From assembly GCA_019116405.1 (NCBI GenBank), contig DXBS01000120.1:1-20686 (forward strand): 20,686 nucleotides of DNA. The letters are read 5' to 3'. The DNA comes from Candidatus Gallimonas intestinigallinarum. GTDB lineage: Bacteria > Bacillota_A > Clostridia > Christensenellales > Borkfalkiaceae. Both the position numbers and the translations under genes were made by a program. Of the stretch, positions 1 through 5,347 are shown in pieces (the first letter of the stretch is position 1; each line of letters starts with the position of its first letter). The notes under the pieces are model-generated. The model was not told the origin of the DNA, made no database searches, and was given only the letters and a program-made list of their open reading frames with translations.

Positions 1-430
1 TATCGATCTGCGCCCGTTCGCCCCCTTCGAGGCGGTTCTCTGTCGTCGTGGTCGCCTGTCCCTGCAGGGGCAGCGCAATGCCGCGCGCCGTAAAGATCTC
101 GTTTGTCGCCTTCAGGAAGGGAAACACCCGCCCGATGCCGAGGTACGCCGTCGCCTGGTAGACGGTCTCCTTGACCTCGACGGGCGTCACGCCCATCTCC
201 AGCGCCGCGGGCACGACGGCGCGGAACTCGTCGATGCCCTGACAACCCAGAAGGGTCGCGAGAATGGCGAGCAAGCGCGTCTTGGCGTCCAGCCTGCTTC
301 TTGCTATGACTTCGTCAAAGGCGAAGTTATCAAACCGTTCAATGAACTCGGGATCGGTCGCCAAAAGCTCCGATGTGTGACCCGGGCACATTCTCTCGTG
401 ATAAGCTTTTGCAGCCTCCGTTATGTGCAT
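1..430 (-). CDS. Carboxymuconolactone decarboxylase-family protein, N-terminal part (runs off left edge)
   Basis: The reading frame is open from ATG at 430 to the window edge (143 codons, no stop), so the C-terminal part is missing. The start is supported by GGAGG at 435-439 and by a full promoter upstream. The visible protein has the alpha-helical CMD fold pattern: SRLDAKTRLLAILATLLGC (about 45-63), then a helix with ALEMGVTPVEVKETVYQ and AYLGIGRVFPFLKATNEIF. There is no CxxC pair, so an AhpD-like peroxidase is unlikely. The closer relatives are gamma-carboxymuconolactone decarboxylase-like proteins, whose role in gut Clostridia is usually unknown. The tail after residue 125 (ENRLEGGERAQID) resembles the linker into a second CMD domain, so the full gene is probably a two-domain protein of about 250 residues. 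The family call is firm; the substrate is unknown. Confidence 0.85.
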   Translation of the reverse strand, partial: MHITEAAKAYHERMCPGHTSELLATDPEFIERFDNFAFDEVIARSRLDAKTRLLAILATLLGCQGIDEFRAVVPAALEMGVTPVEVKETVYQATAYLGIGRVFPFLKATNEIFTARGIALPLQGQATTTTENRLEGGERAQID

Positions 431-450
431 AGTTTCCTCCTTTTATTTTT

Positions 451-469
451 CTGCCCTGTCAACGGGCAG
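451..469 (-). other. Small hairpin in the leader of the CMD gene
   Basis: CTGCCC and GGGCAG (6 bp) flank a 7-nt loop, ending 11 nt before the GGAGG of the CMD gene. It is short and has no T-run, so it is more likely a leader structure than a terminator. Confidence 0.3.
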
Positions 470-500
470 CCACATGTCATGCTGTTTGTTTCCGTATTCT

Positions 501-529
501 ATTATATCTGCATTTCCGCCGCCCGTCAA
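501..529 (-). promoter_or_regulatory. Promoter of the CMD-family gene (proximal)
   Basis: On the minus strand the -35 is TTGACG (524-529) and the -10 is TATAAT (501-506), with an exact 17-bp spacer. It lies about 70 bp upstream of the CMD start codon. It is one of two good sigma-A-type promoters in tandem here. Confidence 0.75.
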
Positions 530-549
530 TCTTGATTTTGCGCCAGTTG

Positions 550-564
550 ATAAGTATTACTTAT
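550..564. promoter_or_regulatory. Perfect palindrome, candidate operator upstream of the CMD promoter
   Basis: ATAAGTATTACTTAT is a perfect 7+1+7 inverted repeat. It ends about 20 bp upstream of the proximal -35 and sits downstream of the distal promoter, a position that suits an activator of the proximal promoter or a roadblock for the distal one. No regulator gene is visible next to it. Confidence 0.45.
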
Positions 565-614
565 GTAATTGACGCGGTTTTGGGGCATTTCAATGTCGTC
601 CCCTCTTTTCTTAC

Positions 615-643
615 AGTATAATGCCATTTCCCCGTTCTGTCAA
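615..643 (-). promoter_or_regulatory. Second, distal promoter reading toward the CMD gene
   Basis: TTGACA (638-643) and TATACT (615-620) are separated by exactly 17 bp on the minus strand. Transcription would start near 608, giving a leader of about 180 nt before the CMD start. That leader contains the 550-564 palindrome and the proximal promoter. Confidence 0.65.
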
Positions 644-799
644 ATGCTCATTTTTTATAGGAAAAAATGCGTTTTGGTTATGATGAACGTCCGCGTTTAC
701 AAAACTTTAACAAAAAGCTAACACCGCGCAAAACTTTTTTTACCATCTTATTAAAATCTGTCTGCTACAATATTTGACGAAACGGCGAAGGAGAACAAC
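644..799. other. AT-rich intergenic stretch, no gene seen
   Basis: The stretch is AT-rich with A- and T-runs. No coding frame with a ribosome binding site is seen apart from the start signal at its right edge. A TACAAT at 767-772 could be a plus-strand -10 box for that start signal, but I find no convincing -35 at the right distance. Confidence 0.4.
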
Positions 800-826
800 A
801 TGAAGCAATCGATATACGCGGGCTGA
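800..826 (+). pseudogene. Orphan translation start: strong RBS and ATG but only 8 codons (possible truncated gene)
   Basis: AAGGAG at 788-793 lies 6 nt before ATG at 800, an ideal initiation signal. The frame encodes MKQSIYAG and stops at TGA 824-826. After the stop the frame reads KKVSAGWAR and stops again. A 9-mer, CGCGGGCTG, occurs at 817-825 and again at 837-845. The likely reading is the 5' end of a gene whose body was lost when the neighbouring repeat/island region was installed. A short leader peptide is the alternative. No downstream fragment of a body can be recognised. Confidence 0.35.
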
Positions 827-855
827 AAAAAGTTTCCGCGGGCTGGGCGCGGTAA

Positions 856-920
856 GGAATGCACGATTCCGAGCGGCTCGTTATCTCCGCCACGAAAAAA
901 GCACCGCCAAAGCGGTGCCT
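856..920. repeat. 65-bp direct repeat, copy A (tRNA-Ala-tail-like sequence plus hairpin)
   Basis: Positions 856-920 match 1058-1122 with two mismatches (G/A at 861/1063 and at 875/1077). The unit has two parts. The first contains CTCGTTATCTCCGCCA (877-892), which differs at one base from the 3' end of tRNA-Ala. The second is a GCACCGC/GCGGTGC hairpin (901-918). The hairpin is followed on the minus strand by six Ts, so this copy can also act as a minus-strand terminator. Confidence 0.85.
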
Positions 921-1057
921 ATCCGTGGTGGGAAGAAAAAGGAAACTGACAATCTAAACGAGATTTTCTGCGGCTTCGCCTTGAAAGCTTCGTATTTGCT
1001 TTCCGCCCCTCAACCTTCTCATACAAACTATACGGCAAATACTCGCGCGAACACGTG
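921..1057. other. Spacer between the two 65-bp repeats, no gene seen
   Basis: This 137-bp unique segment separates the direct repeats. Open frames across it use repeat sequence and lack a ribosome binding site, and none looks like a protein. If the repeats are recombination sites, this would be the sequence left between them. Confidence 0.4.
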
Positions 1058-1122
1058 GGAATACACGATTCCGAGCAGCTCGTTATCTCCGCCACGAAAA
1101 AAGCACCGCCAAAGCGGTGCCT
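1058..1122. repeat. 65-bp direct repeat, copy B (next to the restriction-modification operon)
   Basis: This is the second copy of the unit at 856-920, 202 bp further on. Its tRNA-like stretch is at 1079-1094 and its hairpin at 1103-1120. It ends 35 bp from the stop codon of the last operon gene. Confidence 0.85.
1097..1120 (-). terminator. Rho-independent terminator of the restriction-modification operon
   Basis: Read on the minus strand, GCACCGC, a 4-nt loop and GCGGTGC (1103-1120) are followed by six Ts. It lies about 38 nt after the stop codon of the third gene. It is part of repeat copy B, and copy A offers a second identical terminator 202 bp on. Confidence 0.8.
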
Positions 1123-1157
1123 TATGGTGGTGGAGCGTGTCCGACCTAAAACGAATT

Positions 1158-1856
1158 TCAGTCCATATTATCAATGATTTTCAGATATTGTTTTTGAGTA
1201 AGCACATCATTAGTGATGTTAAAGCGATTGGCTACGAATTTTGACATGGAGCCTGAAAAAGCGTTTATATCGATTAAATCACGATATAACTTTTTGCGTT
1301 CATCTGTGGTTTTGTTTCCATTAAAACAGAACGTCGTTGTTAATATGTAACTTATAGACTTGGTATGCGACAGATTAAGTGCGCACAATAATTCAATGGT
1401 TACCTCTGATACGGACTCAAATTTATCGGGGTCAGGATATGTATTATTTGAGTTCGGGACATATCCAACGACATACAAATGTCGTTTTGCTTCTGAACAA
1501 CAATGTTGTTTTTCTTGCTCGCTGTCGTATCCTTTGTAATATCCTTGAAATCTTGCGATATTAATATGCAAACTGCTTAATAATGTATTGATTAGCTTTC
1601 GTTTTTTGCGAGTATATGTAAGAGGTTTTATTGAATAGAAAATCTCACCGATTTCATCCAACATTCGTTCAGCTTGATTTAAGGCAAGGTCATAATCTTG
1701 ATATGTTAAATATTTTTGGTAAGCATAATTATCTTTTCGCAGTAGCATTAATTTATAGTTGACCTTTTTGCGCGTTTCAATCAAATATAATTGCGCGCAC
1801 CCCCACCATATAATTGATGCCACCAAGGAGGAAAGTATGCCTATGAGTATATCCAT
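1158..1856 (-). CDS. Unknown membrane-anchored protein encoded third in the restriction-modification operon
   Basis: This is a 232-aa protein. Residues 3-25 (ILIGILSSLVASIIWWGC) form one clear transmembrane segment, followed by the basic stretch ETRKK, so the rest probably faces the cytoplasm. The body is polar, rich in Lys, Tyr and Asn, and mostly helical. Its only cysteine pair is at about 118-119. I recognise no domain and no nuclease or protease motif. The start is set by TAATG: the A of the endonuclease stop codon is the first base of the ATG (1856), with GAGG about 6 nt upstream inside the endonuclease gene. That indicates translational coupling. Base composition is as AT-rich as the two upstream genes and unlike the chromosome around it. 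A membrane-linked accessory or back-up defence effector is possible but inferred only from context. Confidence 0.8.
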   Translation of the reverse strand: MDILIGILSSLVASIIWWGCAQLYLIETRKKVNYKLMLLRKDNYAYQKYLTYQDYDLALNQAERMLDEIGEIFYSIKPLTYTRKKRKLINTLLSSLHINIARFQGYYKGYDSEQEKQHCCSEAKRHLYVVGYVPNSNNTYPDPDKFESVSEVTIELLCALNLSHTKSISYILTTTFCFNGNKTTDERKKLYRDLIDINAFSGSMSKFVANRFNITNDVLTQKQYLKIIDNMD

Positions 1857-2614
1857 TACTTAACCTCAAAGCCGTTATATGTTTCAAAAGCAAGCAAATA
1901 GATTGCCTTCAACAAATCGGGATTCTTTGCCTTTAATTCATCAATGACTGTATCTTGTTCGACAGTGTCAACAACATCGTTTTTAATTAGATTCTCAATA
2001 GTTACAGGCAGTTGTTTGCACACAAGATAAAACGCATTTTCTATACCGGTAACAAGTTCATAGAATTTATCCATAGAAACTCGACGGATTTTCTCACATG
2101 CAACAGGCTTATTATTTACAGAGCAACGCCAAACTATATTTTGCGAGCGTTTGGCAATTGTTTCAACAAGGAAACACATATCCGCAGGATGATTCAAAAT
2201 TTGATTCTGCATGCCGATATATGTTTTTTGGCTCGATGATGAGTTCATTGTATTATGTTTATTTTTCATTTCAACATATATTTTTGTCCCATCACTCTGC
2301 GTTACTATGACATCAAAACCATGTTGTGGTACTTCACAATTTGGGATATACTTAAACATGTGTTGATGGAAATAACCAATCGCATTTGAATTTGATTTGT
2401 CTCTTTGCCTATGTATTTCCAGTTCTATGATTTCTTCTATCGACTTCTTGAATAGTGCCTTATCAAAAGTCAGTTTAATAGGGTCGATAATATTGCTATT
2501 AAATTTGGAAAGACCAATCGACTTGAGGGTTTCATTATAGCTTGCTATTGTTTTAGCCACATGCTTTTCAAAATCGGATTGACTAATAAATGGGATAATA
2601 TAATTGTCATCCAT
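1856..2614 (-). CDS. Type II restriction endonuclease, Eco47II/Sau96I family
   Basis: This is a 252-aa endonuclease. The frame can be extended upstream to a TTG, but the ATG at 2614 is preferred because GGAGG sits 9 nt before it and the protein then begins MDDNYIIPFISQSDFEKH. Family hallmarks are IIDPIKLTFD (about 42-51), the IGYFHQ region, and GFDV with D101 followed by VEMK (E115, K117). The last two form a PD-(D/E)xK core, followed directly by the distinctive NKHNTMNSSSSQKTY. Characterised members of this family recognise GGNCC, so the enzyme probably cuts unmethylated GGNCC DNA. The exact site is inferred from family membership. Its start overlaps the methyltransferase stop (ATGGATGA), and its stop overlaps the next start, so the three proteins are translated in series. 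Confidence 0.88.
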   Translation of the reverse strand: MDDNYIIPFISQSDFEKHVAKTIASYNETLKSIGLSKFNSNIIDPIKLTFDKALFKKSIEEIIELEIHRQRDKSNSNAIGYFHQHMFKYIPNCEVPQHGFDVIVTQSDGTKIYVEMKNKHNTMNSSSSQKTYIGMQNQILNHPADMCFLVETIAKRSQNIVWRCSVNNKPVACEKIRRVSMDKFYELVTGIENAFYLVCKQLPVTIENLIKNDVVDTVEQDTVIDELKAKNPDLLKAIYLLAFETYNGFEVK

Positions 2615-3626
2615 TATTGATTTCCTCCAAGGTTTTTTTAATTTCAAGCCCAATTTCTTTTGCTAAATTTACAGGAACAGCATTGCCGACCTGCTTATAT
2701 TTTTCCGAAAGTTTACCCCAAAACCCCCAAGTATCAGGGAATGTTTGTATTCGTGCGTTTTCACGATACGAAAACGGGCGAACTTCTATCGGGTGGCATC
2801 TATCAGTTTGCTTCATCCCCGGGCTTGTTAATACTGCGAGCGACGGCTCATCCAACCCAATTCGGCGCAAAATACCTGTGCGACCGCCACCCATGTACCA
2901 ACATGTCTTCATATATTCTTTTGCAATTTCCGGATCTATATTGCGCCAGTAGCCACCCGGAGGAACTAATGCAAATATTTTTTCCTTGTATTCGGAATAT
3001 CTTTCACATTCTTCTTTTGAGGGATTAACATCAAGTTTCACATCACGCATGACTGGGCGATACTTGTGTTTTGGCGGGAATCTAAACGAACACTTTCCAA
3101 CCAAATCGTTGCGTATTCCAACGGTTATAAGCCGCTCGCGCTTTTGGGGCACACCATAATCCCAAGCATTAAGTACGCTATGGCAAGTTTTGTAACCTTG
3201 CTCTTCGAAAATATTTAGTATTGTCTGATAAGTCTTTCCTCTATCATGTGTTAACAAGCCTCTTACATTTTCAAAAAGAAACATTTTAGGCTGTAGTTTT
3301 TCCAAGAATGTTGCATAGTGATAAAACATTGTGCCGCGAACATCTTGTAATCCTAAACGCTTTCCTGCGTAACTAAAGGATTGACACGGTGCGCCGCCTG
3401 ACAACAAATCAAGGTCACCTTTTTTTATGTTAAATTCTTTCTCCAAATCTCTTTGGGTAGTAATTGCTATATCTTCACACAATACTTTCCAATGCGGTCT
3501 ATTCAAGGTAAGAGTATTAGCGGCGCTCTCATCAAATTCCACCAATCCAATGTGTTCAAAGCCAGCTTGTTCCAATCCAAGTGCTAATCCACCAGCCCCA
3601 GCAAATAATTCTATACTCTTAAGCAT
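2607..3626 (-). CDS. DNA (cytosine-5)-methyltransferase of a type II restriction-modification system
   Basis: This 339-aa protein is a complete C5-cytosine methyltransferase. Motif I is FAGAGGLALG (8-17, S-adenosylmethionine binding). Motif IV is PCQ with catalytic Cys81. Motif VI is ENV (119-121), and motif VIII is QKRER (161-165). Motif IX is RENARIQTFPDTW (288-300), and motif X contains QVGNAVP (312-318). The target-recognition region lies between about 180 and 285. It should protect host DNA from the partner endonuclease, probably at GGNCC. It is the first gene of the operon, so methylation is made before the nuclease. The start has GGAG about 10 nt upstream and a good promoter. AT-rich composition sets the operon apart from its neighbours and suggests horizontal transfer. 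Confidence 0.93.
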   Translation of the reverse strand: MLKSIELFAGAGGLALGLEQAGFEHIGLVEFDESAANTLTLNRPHWKVLCEDIAITTQRDLEKEFNIKKGDLDLLSGGAPCQSFSYAGKRLGLQDVRGTMFYHYATFLEKLQPKMFLFENVRGLLTHDRGKTYQTILNIFEEQGYKTCHSVLNAWDYGVPQKRERLITVGIRNDLVGKCSFRFPPKHKYRPVMRDVKLDVNPSKEECERYSEYKEKIFALVPPGGYWRNIDPEIAKEYMKTCWYMGGGRTGILRRIGLDEPSLAVLTSPGMKQTDRCHPIEVRPFSYRENARIQTFPDTWGFWGKLSEKYKQVGNAVPVNLAKEIGLEIKKTLEEINNG

Positions 3627-3662
3627 AAATGCGTAACTCCGTATAAGTTATATCTTTTAAGT

Positions 3663-3691
3663 ATTATAGCAGAAAACGCGCTATTTTTCAA
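3663..3691 (-). promoter_or_regulatory. Promoter of the restriction-modification operon
   Basis: TTGAAA (3686-3691) and TATAAT (3663-3668) have a 17-bp spacer on the minus strand. Transcription would begin near 3656, giving a short leader before the methyltransferase ATG at 3626. No controller-protein gene or C-box is seen. Gene order and coupling appear to be the main ways of balancing the two enzymes. Confidence 0.75.
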
Positions 3692-3722
3692 GCAAAAGAA
3701 TGCCTTGAAACGGTTTTGGCAC

Positions 3723-3785
3723 TATGGCGGGTGCTTGAATAAACGAGCGGCTCGGCTGCGCCTCGCCGTTCAAGCACCCGCCATA
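3723..3785. repeat. 17-bp perfect inverted repeat with a 29-nt loop
   Basis: TATGGCGGGTGCTTGAA (3723-3739) and its exact reverse complement (3769-3785) flank a 29-nt loop. The loop holds the small palindrome CGAGCGGCTCG (3744-3754), which also occurs in repeat copy A (870-880). There is no T-run on either side, so it is not a standard terminator. It is a strong cruciform or RNA hairpin at the upstream edge of the operon. Confidence 0.8.
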
Positions 3786-4162
3786 ACAACAACGGAACAA
3801 AGCGAAACTCAAAGCGCACAGGAACGGGCGGTCGCCGCTGAACCGCTTGGCAGTCCGCACTTATCTCCCGTGCGGCGGTATTTGAGTGGTGACGCCTTGC
3901 GTGCCGTCTTCGTTTACATATCGGCGGCTTGTATACTTTCACATACGGCGCAGTATCCCTTGAGTAACGCTTTTGATACGGAAGAGTGTACCTTAACATA
4001 CTCACGCTCCTCGCGGATAAGTGTTTATAATTTTGGTCATCGGGCGATCGTGAAGCGGCAAAACAAGCCGAAATGAAAATTTTTGAAAAAGTTTCGTGCG
4101 AGACCCTTGCTTTTTGCCGTTTTAGAGCCTATATAGTGAGGCAAATAAGGGCGAAACACAAC

Positions 4163-4190
4163 AACCCGACTGATTGATGTCAGTCGGGTT
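4163..4190 (+). terminator. Strong 11-bp hairpin, terminator-like
   Basis: AACCCGACTGA (4163-4173) and TCAGTCGGGTT (4180-4190) pair perfectly around TTGATG. The plus strand then reads TTGGTTTG, a weak T-tract. No plus-strand gene ends here, so what it terminates is unclear. Confidence 0.55.
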
Positions 4191-4364
4191 TTGGTTTGCC
4201 TTTGGCAATAACAGCCTAACACGTTCCTTTCTCACGTCAAGCGGCTTTCGCGGCATAAACCGCCGTTCCCATGACTGCAAGTGGAAACACGCGACACACC
4301 GCTCACCACGCCTGTGACGGCTCCAAAACGGCTCAAAATCGCGCCTTAAAACACAACGGCAAAA

Positions 4365-4411
4365 AGAAAAAACCTAAAACGACTTACACTCAAAGTGGTT
4401 CGTTTTAGGTT
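4365..4411 (-). terminator. Terminator of tRNA-Ala
   Basis: On the minus strand, six bases after the tRNA 3' CCA, AACCTAAAACGA (complement of 4400-4411) pairs with TCGTTTTAGGTT (complement of 4371-4382). A T-rich tail (TTTTCTTTTT) follows. The stem is 12 bp with a 17-nt loop. Confidence 0.8.
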
Positions 4412-4416
4412 TCGTT

Positions 4417-4492
4417 TGGTGGAGATAACGAGATTCGAACTCGTGGCCTGTACGTTGCGAACGTACCGCTCTACCAACTGAGCCATATCCCC
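4417..4492 (-). tRNA. tRNA-Ala (anticodon CGC)
   Basis: The molecule is a 76-nt cloverleaf with CCA encoded. The acceptor stem GGGGATA/TATCTCC includes the G3:U70 pair that marks alanine tRNAs. The anticodon stem GTACG/CGTAC closes the loop TTCGCAA, giving anticodon CGC for GCG codons. The T-arm is ACGAG/CTCGT with TTCGAAT, and the discriminator base is A. It is flanked by its own promoter and terminator. Its 3' end faces the restriction-modification island, the usual side for integration into tRNA genes. Confidence 0.95.
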
Positions 4493-4507
4493 ATAAATTG
4501 TACCTTG

Positions 4508-4535
4508 ATTATAGCATAATCCTCAAAAAAAGCAA
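4508..4535 (-). promoter_or_regulatory. Promoter of tRNA-Ala
   Basis: TTGCTT (4530-4535) and TATAAT (4508-4513) are 16 bp apart on the minus strand, and the -10 is 15 bp before the tRNA 5' end. The -35 overlaps the terminator of the upstream small gene. Confidence 0.6.
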
Positions 4536-4567
4536 GCGTTTTTTTGTCCTTTTCCAAAAAAACTTGC
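4525..4567 (-). terminator. Terminator of the small gene at 4574-4807
   Basis: On the minus strand, just after the stop codon, GCAAG plus seven Ts pairs with seven As and CTTGC (with a 2-nt CG bulge). Seven Ts follow. The stem is AT-rich but the layout is that of a Rho-independent terminator. Confidence 0.6.
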
Positions 4568-4573
4568 ACCCAT

Positions 4574-4807
4574 TCATACGGGAAATTGCTCTTCGATGTT
4601 AAAATCCAGTCCGTTTTCCTCCGATTCCTCCCACCGCTCCCGAATGAATTCCAAAATGTGCACATAGGCAGCCTTGGATCCCTCGCCGTAGAGATCCAGC
4701 TTTCCCTGTATTTCGTTCTCCTGCAATTCTTCCAGAGCGATCGTAACTTCATCGATCAGATCGAGCAGCGTCATATGTGCATCTGCAGTTATCATAGACC
4801 GTTTCAT
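4574..4807 (-). CDS. Small acidic protein of unknown function
   Basis: This is a 77-aa protein, strongly acidic and helical: LLDLIDEVTIALEELQENE (about 14-32), then a Gly-containing turn (LYGEGSKAAYVHILEFIRE) and an acidic end (RWEESEENGLDFNIEEQFPV). It has no membrane segment or signal peptide, so it is cytoplasmic. It is an independent unit with a consensus promoter and a terminator and sits between two divergent tRNA genes. The ribosome binding site is weak (AAGAGATG), but the ATG at 4807 is the only start with the promoter at a sensible distance. I do not recognise a family. The amphipathic helix-turn-helix layout suggests a small adaptor or binding protein, but that is inference. Confidence 0.75.
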   Translation of the reverse strand: MKRSMITADAHMTLLDLIDEVTIALEELQENEIQGKLDLYGEGSKAAYVHILEFIRERWEESEENGLDFNIEEQFPV

Positions 4808-4840
4808 ACATTCATCTCTTATATTGCATTAATTTGCATG

Positions 4841-4869
4841 ATTATAGCATAACCAAACTGCGATTTCAA
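4841..4869 (-). promoter_or_regulatory. Promoter of the small acidic protein gene
   Basis: TTGAAA (4864-4869) and TATAAT (4841-4846) with a 17-bp spacer on the minus strand, giving a leader of roughly 25 nt. Confidence 0.75.
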
Positions 4870-4931
4870 GCATACGCATGGGATTTTTGCATGACAACAC
4901 AGATTTCTTTGCAATTATGCCACAAAATCAA

Positions 4932-4961
4932 TTGACAATTGCGCCCAAAAGAGAGTAAAAT
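4932..4961 (+). promoter_or_regulatory. Promoter of tRNA-Val
   Basis: TTGACA (4932-4937) and TAAAAT (4956-4961) with an 18-bp spacer. The -10 ends 16 bp before the tRNA 5' end. Confidence 0.65.
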
Positions 4962-4977
4962 AAACCATGCAAACGAC

Positions 4978-5054
4978 GGGGGCATAGCTCAGTTGGTTAG
5001 AGCGCATGCTTCACATGCATGAGGTCACAGGTTCGAGCCCTGTTGTCCCCACCA
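4978..5054 (+). tRNA. tRNA-Val (anticodon CAC)
   Basis: The 77-nt cloverleaf has CCA encoded. The acceptor stem is GGGGGCA/TGTCCCC with a G:T pair. The D-arm lies within GCTCAGTTGGTTAGAGC. The anticodon stem CATGC/GCATG closes the loop TTCACAT, giving anticodon CAC for GUG codons. The T-arm is ACAGG/CCTGT with TTCGAGC. Its last 20 nt are repeated 313 bp downstream as part of a larger duplication. Confidence 0.95.
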
Positions 5055-5213
5055 CGTCGAAACACGACGAATTTCGCAGCATCCGACAGAGCTCTGTCGG
5101 ATGTTTGCTTTTACGTCGGTTTCTCCTTTTCCCAAAAAGTTCTTCGATACTTTTTGGGAGCCCTGAAATGCCTTGTGCCCTTTCTTTTTTATGCATCGGG
5201 AAGCCGGCGAACC
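5035..5213 (+). repeat. Direct repeat copy 1, starting inside tRNA-Val
   Basis: This 179-bp unit starts at GAGCCC in the T-arm of tRNA-Val. It continues through the tRNA 3' end, the terminator palindrome and an inverted repeat (TCCCAAAAAGT 5130-5140 with ACTTTTTGGGA 5149-5159), to about 5213. It matches 5348-5520 with three substitutions and one 6-nt indel. It encodes nothing convincing: frames across it are read-through of the tRNA end. Confidence 0.9.
5080..5112 (+). terminator. Terminator of tRNA-Val
   Basis: CATCCGACAGAG (5080-5091) is followed directly by its exact complement CTCTGTCGGATG (5092-5103), then by TTTGCTTTT. A real RNA hairpin would have a loop of about 4 nt. An identical copy lies at 5393-5416 in the second repeat. 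Confidence 0.8.
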
Positions 5214-5347
5214 TCCGCCCGAAGAGACGCGGCGCTTAGGGACAAATGTGCTCGGGCGAGGGGCGTGCGTAAGCCCCGCCGCCCGACGCCAAAGGCGACG
5301 CACGAGCACGAAGTGCGAAGTAGGGGCCCCCTTTAGGGGTGTCGGCG
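5214..5347. other. Unique GC-rich segment between the two tRNA-Val-linked repeats
   Basis: 134 bp, GC-rich, with scattered short complementary stretches such as GTGCTCG near 5249-5255 and CGAGCAC near 5303. No gene, ribosome binding site or recognised motif is visible. Together with copy 1 it makes a 313-bp period. Confidence 0.4.

Larger units (their letters stand above)
3692..4364. other. Structured, apparently non-coding region between the operon and tRNA-Ala
   Basis: This GC-richer stretch has no convincing gene. Two overlapping frames of 105 aa (minus, 3688-4005) and 123 aa (plus, 3705-4076) exist, but both are Arg/Ser/Ala-rich, lack a good ribosome binding site and cross inverted repeats. 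It contains several inverted repeats, including CCGCAC/GTGCGG around 3856-3877, listed separately where strong. It may be a decayed end of a mobile element, but no transposase or integrase fragment is recognised. Confidence 0.4.

Noticed and set aside
526..588. 20-codon minus-strand ORF (MPQNRVNY...) in the CMD leader as a gene
   Set aside because: The ribosome binding site spacing is long (11 nt), and the ORF overlaps the proximal promoter and palindrome. It is mentioned only as part of the leader finding.
915..1244. Plus-strand open frame of 109 aa across repeats A and B
   Set aside because: It starts in repeat sequence without a ribosome binding site, overlaps the end of a well-supported minus-strand gene, and its composition is not protein-like.
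3627..3720. C-protein controller gene or C-box for the restriction-modification operon
   Set aside because: No small helix-turn-helix gene and no paired GACT-type operator repeats are present before the promoter.
3688..4076. Two overlapping frames (105 aa minus, 123 aa plus) upstream of the methyltransferase
   Set aside because: Both cross the 17-bp inverted repeat, are Arg/Ser-rich, lack good start signals, and one overlaps the operon promoter.
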